Below are positions 57,352-64,000 of a DNA stretch of 64,000 bases, one piece after another. This DNA is from Populus alba (Eukaryota > Streptophyta > Magnoliopsida > Malpighiales > Salicaceae): the NCBI RefSeq assembly GCF_005239225.2, contig NC_133301.1, positions 15,562,318-15,626,317 on the forward strand. Direction: 5' to 3'. The position numbers were made by a program, and so were the translations under genes. Every line of letters begins with the position of its first letter. The first letter of the stretch is position 1. The notes beneath the pieces were generated by a model, which did no database searches, had not been told where the DNA came from, and saw only the letters and a program-made list of their open reading frames with translations.

Positions 57352-59264
57352 TCAGTTTATATTTGGAGATTCACACACACCCATTAACCTTCGCATCTTC
57401 AGAAAGACATCAAGCTTCAATGGCTTTGTTAGAATATCAGCAACTTGTTCTGTTGTTGAGCATGTAATTAGTTCTAATGAACCATCCTTAACAAGTTCTC
57501 GGAGAAAATGAAACCTGATATCTATGTGCTTGCTGCGGCCATGCATTACGGGATTCTTTGAAAGTTTGATTGCTGAAATATTGTCACAATATACCTTCGT
57601 TGGAGTGTGTTGTGTCTGATTTAGACTCTTCAAAATTCTGCTTATCCTTACGACTTGGCATGCACTTGACGCTGCTGCTATGAATTCAACTTCGGTGGTG
57701 GATAAAGAAACAACGGGTTGTTTCTTCGACGACCAAGAAATAGCCCCTGAACTCATAAAAAAAACATAACCCGAGGTGCTTCTTCTATCATCTTGATCAC
57801 CGGCATAATCGCTGTCCATGTATCCAAAAACCTCTGCATTTCCTCCTTTTTTGTAGAATATCCCGAAGTTGGTCGTGCCTTTGATATACCGCAAGACCCG
57901 TTTGGCTGCTAACAGGTGACTTTCAGCAGGACTTTCCATATATCGGCTAATCAAGCTTACAATAAACATCAAATCTGGACGTGTAGCAGTTAAATACATG
58001 AGGCTTCCCACGATTTGTTTATAGGGAGTACTGTCAACTTTAATGCCTTCTTCATCTTTTGTAAGTTTAAAACCAGGAACGACTGGATTATGAACCGAAT
58101 TGCACTGATCCATTTTAAATCTCTCCAAAATCTCTTGTGCATATTTACGCTGACCGATAAATATACCATCTGTTCTCTGTAATACTTCAATACCAAGAAA
58201 AAACCTCATTCTACCAAGATCAGTCATGTCGAATGCAGACATCATGGAATTCTTAAATTGTGCAAACAACATTTGATCGTTGCCGGTAAAAATGAGATCA
58301 TCAACGTAAATACACACAATTAGAATTTTACCTCCACCAGGAGTTTTAATGAACAAGGTGTGCTCGTATGGGCACTTTGTGAACCCTTCTTTGATAAAAT
58401 AAGCTTCAATTCGACTATACCAGGCTCGGGGTGCCTGTTTGAGTCCATATAAAGCCTTCTTGAGTCGGTAGACCTTGGATTCGTGTCCTTTCTCTTCATA
58501 ACCTGGGGGCTGATCAACAAAGACAACTTCATTAATTTCCCCATGCAAGAAGGCGGGCTTGACGTCAAGTTGATAGATCACCCAACTGTTCCGTGCAGCA
58601 AGTGCAATGACTATTCGGATGGTATCCAAACGGGCTACTGGTGCGAATACTTCAGCATAATCAATTCCATGTTGCTGACAATAACCTTTGGCAACTAACC
58701 TTGCCTTGTATTTGTCTACTTCCCCATTCTCATTGATTTTAGTTTTAAAAATCCACTTTACTCCTATACTCTTCCCTCCTGATGGTAATGTCGTGAGCTC
58801 CCATGTGTCATTCCTCTCTATGGCTTGCATTTCTTGGTCCATGGCACTCTTCCATCTCTCAGACTTTGCTGCTTCTTCATAGGTTATAGGGTCAATGTCA
58901 CCTAGCAGGGCCAAGAACATTGAATTTCCAGCTTCTTATCGGAGAACCCTTGACCAACAGAATAATCTTGCATCCAGACTGGTGGTTTCCTGAGTCGTCC
59001 CTGATGCTCCAAAATGTTGCTATTTGGAGTGTGTAGCTCCTCATCATCAACTTCAGGCTGCAAACTATTTAATGCAGATTCTGTCACTTCAAACTCAGGC
59101 TCCTGTTCGCCTGAAATTGCTCCCAGTTCTGCATCTGCTCCAGAATCAACTTCCTTTGCTGCTGAGATGGCTCCCAATTCTGCATCAGCTCCAGAGTCAG
59201 CGTTAATTTCCCCAACATAGTCTGTATCTGCTGCGGCTTGTGTCTCCCACTCAAGATCGGTCAA
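57352..59264 (-). pseudogene. Copia retrotransposon reverse transcriptase/RNase H fragment
   Basis: The 57352-58920 minus frame is a 522-residue open stretch covering the whole copia RT (start about YEEAAKSERWKSAMDQEM, LDVKPAFLHGEINE, the YVDD catalytic motif in CIYVDDLIF) and RNase H (DSDYAGDQDDRRSTSGY, STTEVEFIAA, DNISAIKL, KHIDIRFHFLRE). It ends in its natural family terminus (ADILTKPLK…). 59264-58902 in another frame gives the acidic linker upstream of RT (GRLRKPPVWMQDY), so one frameshift separates them. Gag, protease, integrase and LTRs are absent. The stop codon lies only four bases from the CACTA terminus at 57347, and the right side passes into CACTA DNA near 59290. Confidence 0.92.
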
Positions 59265-59559
59265 TAAATTGTATTTGTGATTGTCATCCCAGCACCATTG
59301 TTAAAACTTTATCTACATTGCAACAAAAAAACACCAAAACAACAAAAAAATAAAAACAATTAAAAATAAATTAAAATAAAATAAAATAAAATAAAATAAA
59401 TTATAAAAAAAACACATACCTTTTAATATGATGAAGATTTACAACACCAAATCTTGCTAGAGATTCAAGGTGAAAGTCTTGAAGGATTGAGGGCAAAAAA
59501 ATGAAAAATCTGAGGTGAAAAACTGAGGCGAAGCGGCGGGGGCTGGAACTTATAGGGCA

Positions 59560-60120
59560 GTTTTACCGACGGACTCACCGACAGAATTAATATCCGTCGG
59601 TAAAAGGTAAAAAATTCCGTCGGTAACCGGTCAAAAATCCGTCGGTATTTTTTGAATTTCGCCTCGAATTTTTAAAAGCCCTCCATATTTTTTCCGTCCG
59701 TCGGTGATTCCGTCGGTAATTTGACAAGTTCAGAGGTGCATTAATTCACACACTTTGGAAATCGCGCGGTTCGTCGGTATTTCTGTCGGTAATATGTCTG
59801 ACCGACAACTTACCGACGGAAATATTCCGTCGGTATTAGCGTCGAAGAATCTGTCGGTGAATCCATCGGTGATTGTGGGATTTTGTTGTAAATATTTTCG
59901 AACTCTCTGTGAGATACCGACGGATGGTTTTCCGTCGGTATGGACGTCGATGATTGTGGCATTTTGTTGTAAATATTTTCGAACTCTCTGTGAGATACCG
60001 ACAGATGGTTGTCCGTCGGTATAGACGTCGGTGATTGTGGCATTTTGTTGTAAATATTTTCGAACTCTCTGTGAGATACCGATGGATGGTTGTCCGTCAG
60101 TATGGACGTCGGTAAGTTTG
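59560..60120. repeat. CCGTCGGT/ACCGACGG array (copy 2, left)
   Basis: Near-identical to 55830-56366 but with an extra unit: TGTGGCATTTTGTTGTAAATATTTTCGAACTCTCTGTGAGATACCGA is present in three tandem copies (about 59875-60080) against fewer in copy 1. Confidence 0.93.
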
Positions 60121-60314
60121 CATTATGCAGGAAAGGTTGTCTTTGTATTGCCTGTTTACCTTCCTGCAATAACTTAACTGATAAACTGTCCTGTCCATCA
60201 CATAAAACAATAACCACATTGCTTAAACAGTAAATATTTTGTTTTACAAAATACATCATCAATAATCTAAATTACATGAGATAAATGTTTTTACATAGGG
60301 CTTCATTTTCATAA

Positions 60315-63300
60315 TTAGTCGGAATTTTCTTCTTCCTCCTCATCAATTGAATTGTCATCATCTTCATCGCAATCTTTAATATGGATATCATCTTCTTCAT
60401 CGACATTTGCTTGTCCGCTAGAGCTGAGAACAACATTCAACTCCTCTCCGTCAATATCAACAAGACTATCATCGAGAACTCGAAAATTTGAATTTTCTTC
60501 CAATTCAATCGAAGGAGCAACTCGATATGGTTCAACCAACTCACGAACTTGAAAGACTTCATCTCGCACACTTGTGTCTTCGTTCTCATCCTGAACAACC
60601 TCGACACGACCCCGTGGTTTCATTTTTAAAACGGACAACCAATCAACTCTTGATTGATCCTTTCTAAATGAAGGGGTGTATGTGTAATAAACTTGTTGAC
60701 ATTGCTTTGCAAAAACAAAGACATCGTTTATGTTGCGGAGTCTAGCTTTTGAGTTGATTTCGACCAGACCATGGTGCGGATCAACTCTGGTTCCTCTGTC
60801 CGTCGTGTCATACCAATAGCATTTGAATAAAAATCACTTTATTCTGCTCGCTATGATATTGCAGTTCGACGACCTCTTCTAATCTACCATAGTAGTCAAC
60901 TTCTAACTGGCTACTTGTGGATCCCTTAACACAAACACCGCAGTTGTATGTCTTTCTTCCTTGCCCGTATTCTTCAGTATGGAAAACATATCCATTGACA
61001 AAATACCCGTTGTAGCACTTAACTTTTCTTTCAGGGCCGAGGCTTAGTGAAGACAATGACTTGGGCGCACTCCTTCCCATTTGATAAACCTTGTAAATAT
61101 ATGTAATTAAATGTACATCAATACAAGGTAAATGAACGAGAATCTCGTAATGACATGCATACGTTAGAATGAGTTTGTGATACTGCTTACATGTGTTCTG
61201 AACCATGTGGCAAATTGTTCATCTTGTAATTGAAAGATCTGGGATTCGGTCAGCTGCGAGTTATTGGAGAGCAAATATTGTCGATGTTGCCTGCAAGTGA
61301 TAATGAGTGTATGATATTACAATATATAATTAACAATATATTACTGACAAAGTTTAATTACTATTACACATATATAGACTTACTGAATAAATGGTCTCAG
61401 CTCATCACAGTTAAATAGAACATAGTTGTGTGCTTGTTTGAATTCTATTTCCGACAAATATCTTCCTCTTACGACATTTTTAGGTATGGGTCGTCCAGTA
61501 TTGGAGAATATTGATAAGTTCCCACTGGAAGGCACTTCACCGCCATCGTCATGTCGTGGAACGCGATTGATTCTTGTTCTCATATGAGGTTCGAAATAGT
61601 ACGATATAAATGTTGATATCTCGTCAACAATATAGGCCTCAGATATCGAAGCCTCAACATGCGCCTTGTTCTTAACCTTTTTTTTTAGATTAAACAAGTA
61701 CCTGCATTGAAGTAAAATTCAAGTATTTTCAATTAAGAAAAACATAGAAAATACTTTAAGATATGAATTCCATTGCAACTGTAATATCTCACCGTTCGAA
61801 TGGGTACATCCATCTATACTGGACCGGTCCTCCAGCTTTTTCCTCGAACGGTAGATGTATAGGGAGATGCTCCATTGAGTCAAAAAATGAAGGAGGGAAT
61901 ATCATCTGAAGTTTGCATAGTGTCTCGATGATATTCGTTTGAAGCCTCTCAATGTGCTCAACATTCATCTTGCTGGAGCATATATCTCTGAAGAAATGAC
62001 TGATCTCCGTTAGTGCATCCCATATTCCCTTTGACAACAAATCACGAAAAGCTAATGGGATGAGTGTTTGCATAAACACGTGGCAGTCATGACTCTTCAT
62101 TCCATACAATCTGCAGTCCTCTATGCTAACAAGCCTTGATATGTTCGATGCATGTCCATCAGGAAAACGTAGACTCTTATGCCATTTGTAGACTAGCAGT
62201 TGTGCGTTTTTCTCTAACACGAAGCTTGCCCTTGGTTTTGCAACCCGTGACTCGTCATAAACCAACTCCATATTTTTACGGTTATAGTATAAAGCGATAT
62301 CCAATCTAGCCTTCATGTTGTCCTTTGTCTTCCCCTTCACATCCATGACGGTGTTGAAAATATTCTCAAACACGTTCTTTTCGATATGCATGACGTCAAG
62401 GTTATGGCGGAGAAGATTAGTCTTCCAATACGGAAGCTCCCAAAAGATACTTCGCTTTACCCAATTATGGGTCAAACCAAAACCAGGAAACTTTTGCTTA
62501 CTTGATTGAAGGCCAAACACAATGTCACCGTACTGTGATACAACATGATGCAATTCTTCACCAGAAAGACGCGGGGATGCAACTTCTTTTTCAACTCCAC
62601 CAACAAAGAAATCTTTTCTGTTCTTTCTGAACCTGTGATTAAGTGGCAAGAAGCCACGGTGACAGTAAAAAAAAGAAGCTTTACCTCCGTTTGCTAGCGT
62701 GAATGCCTTGTTGTTTTCAATGCAGTATGGACATGCGAGTTTCCCATGCGTGCTCCAACCAGAAAGCATTCCATAAGCTGGAAAATCACTGATAGTCCAC
62801 ATCAAAGCCGCCCTCATAAGGAAATTTTCTTTCCTCAATATATCATAAGTCAGAGATCCGGAGGACCACAACTGTGCCAGCTCATCTATCAACGGTCGAA
62901 GACAAACATCTATATTCCGCCCCGGGTTGCTTGGACCGGGTATGACAGTAGATAGAAACATGAACTCCAGCCTCATACATATTCCCGGTGGCAAGTTATA
63001 AACTGTGAGAATGACCGGCCAACAAGAATAGGGAGCAGCAAATGACCCAAATGGGTTGAACCTGTCTGTACACAACCCAAGTCGAACATTCCTTGATTCA
63101 GCAGAAAAGTCAGGATGAACACTGTTAAAGCGTTTCCACGCTTCGCCGTCAGAAGGATGCACCATCACACCATCAACGAAATCGTGTGTTTGGTGCCATG
63201 TCATGTGCTCAGCAGTCGTTGGTGACATAAATAACCTCTGCTGTCTAGGTGTGATCGGGAAATATCTAAGTTTTTTATACGCCACTAGAGTCTTCCCCCT

Positions 63301-63366
63301 GCCAGTTCTGGGTTTGTAACGGGAATGCCCGTATGTCAAGCTCTTAATTATTTCAAAACATAACAT
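60315..63366 (-). pseudogene. CACTA (En/Spm) TNP2-type transposase, N terminus missing, one frameshift
   Basis: The enzyme cuts and joins CACTA ends. Exons (minus): 63366-61793 (525 codons: TNP2 core with PYCIENNKAF, HNLDVMHIEKNVFENIFNTV, YGMKSHDCHVFMQTLIPLAF, YRWMYPFER), 61701-61384 (DUF4218-like end, RYLSEIEFKQAHNYVLFNC), 61290-61191 (SQLTESQIFQLQDEQFATWF), 61090-60315 (DUF4216: NCGVCVKG, YYGRLEEVVELQY, then DPHHGLVEINSKARL and a Glu/Asp-rich C terminus). Splice sites fit. Exon 4 has one extra base near 60838 (after EQNKV) that shifts the frame; this could be a real mutation or a sequencing error. The N-terminal CPC-type zinc-binding domain is absent: upstream is AT-rich DNA and then the element end, so this copy is probably not active by itself. 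Confidence 0.9.
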
Positions 63367-63789
63367 GTAATTCGGTAATTCTACAAATTAAGTTTTAACA
63401 ATTTACAAACAAATACAATCTAAAAAAATCTAAAACAAACCATAACAAGTATAAAATTATACATTCATATACTACAAGTTTGTTTGAGAAATAACAATAA
63501 AACATGTACATCTACTAAAAAAAAATACATATACTAAAAAAACAATAAAATTGACATTTAAATGTTAAAATTTTAAAAGATAGAATTACTTACAAAAAAT
63601 GATAAAATCCGTCGATAAATTAGAACACGGATGCTGTGACCACAAAACTTCAAGAAATACAACTTGTTGTGCTGAGATGAGGAAGATTTTTTTTTTTGGG
63701 GCGAGGGGGGGCTGGTTATTTGCAGATAGGGAGGGTTAGGATTAGGAAGAAGAAGGAGAAATGGGGGAGGAGAGTGTCGGCAGAGTGGC

Positions 63790-64000
63790 CATATATTCAC
63801 TTTTGCCGATGGCCTTACCGACGGTTTTATTCCATCGGTGAATACGTTGGCGAAACCGTCGGTAATTCTGACGGGCAATCGACACGTCACCGCACGGACC
63901 TGCTATTCAAATCCCTCGATGATTTCATCGGTATTTTTAACGGTGCACCAGTCACGTCACCGGTACAGATCTGGCATTTCAAATCCGTCGGTGATTCCGT
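63790..64000. repeat. CCGTCGGT array (copy 2, right), cut by window end
   Basis: Parallels 56880-57085 with scattered changes (CCGTCGGT to CCATCGGT and similar). The preceding 63655-63790 matches 56750-56880 (GCTGAGATGAGGAAGATTTTT, GGGGCGAGGGGGGGCTGG). Confidence 0.93.

Larger units (their letters stand above)
59300..64000. mobile_element. CACTA element copy 2, runs past the window end
   Basis: Order: leader matching 55530-55830 (59300-59560), CGTCGGT array (59560-60120), TNP2 transposase gene on minus (60315-63366), then the start of the right array (from about 63790, matching 56870 onward). Its right terminus lies beyond the window. Its left side is replaced by the copia fragment, so no left terminus is seen. 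Confidence 0.85.

Noticed and set aside
59014..59220. Plus-strand Ser/Ala-rich frames at 59.0-59.2 kb
   Set aside because: Shadows of the acidic copia linker on the minus strand.

Overview
This is AT-rich plant nuclear DNA. The intron-bearing genes, oxidosqualene cyclase, Cf-9-like LRR receptor proteins, CACTA transposons and LTR elements are all typical of a flowering plant. Several small repeats look like families I associate with poplar or willow (Salicaceae), but that genus-level placement is an inference. There is one 500-base block of N at 16750-17249. 

Layout. Bases 1-4.9 kb are AT-rich intergenic DNA with a duplicated 250-bp segment and a clear MITE. An 18-exon cycloartenol synthase gene runs 4926-11544 (+); its spliced reading frame is open for 760 codons with the expected catalytic residues. 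It is the only gene here that I can follow intact from start to stop. From 14.0 to 16.1 kb lies a decayed CACTA transposase. From 19.3 to 44.6 kb the window is a graveyard of unprocessed (intron-containing) pseudogenes: the 26S proteasome subunit RPN13 (19.4-22.1 kb), a 3' fragment of an LRR receptor-like protein (22.8-23.9 kb), a copia RT/RNase H relic (29.0-29.4 kb), a P1B heavy-metal ATPase of the HMA2/HMA4 type (29.6-32.6 kb) split by a TRIM retroelement with a perfect target duplication, a nearly complete LRR receptor-like protein gene (33.7-38.5 kb) with a tandem array of near-identical exons, and a truncated TruA-type tRNA pseudouridine synthase (43.2-44.5 kb). Small shards of RPN13 and RLP sequence recur at 27.2, 28.0 and 42.1 kb, suggesting an old tandem array of RPN13-RLP units.

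From 45.95 kb to the end it is transposons. A large Ty3/gypsy-type retroelement lies on the minus strand (45.95-53.89 kb; 2.3-kb LTR on the left, truncated LTR on the right, gag relics, a palindromic minisatellite). Next comes CACTA DNA with dense CCGTCGGT repeats (54.0-57.35 kb), a copia polyprotein fragment (57.35-59.26 kb), and a second, longer CACTA copy carrying a TNP2 transposase (59.3-64 kb, running off the window). The first CACTA copy looks like an internal-deletion derivative of the second, with a 60-bp duplication at the deletion joint.

There is no single functional multi-gene system. The cyclase acts in sterol synthesis, the RLP family in cell-surface perception, and the rest is decayed or mobile DNA. 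The most informative signals are the exon array in the RLP, the in-frame microsatellite and TRIM insertion in the HMA pseudogene, and the CACTA deletion joint.
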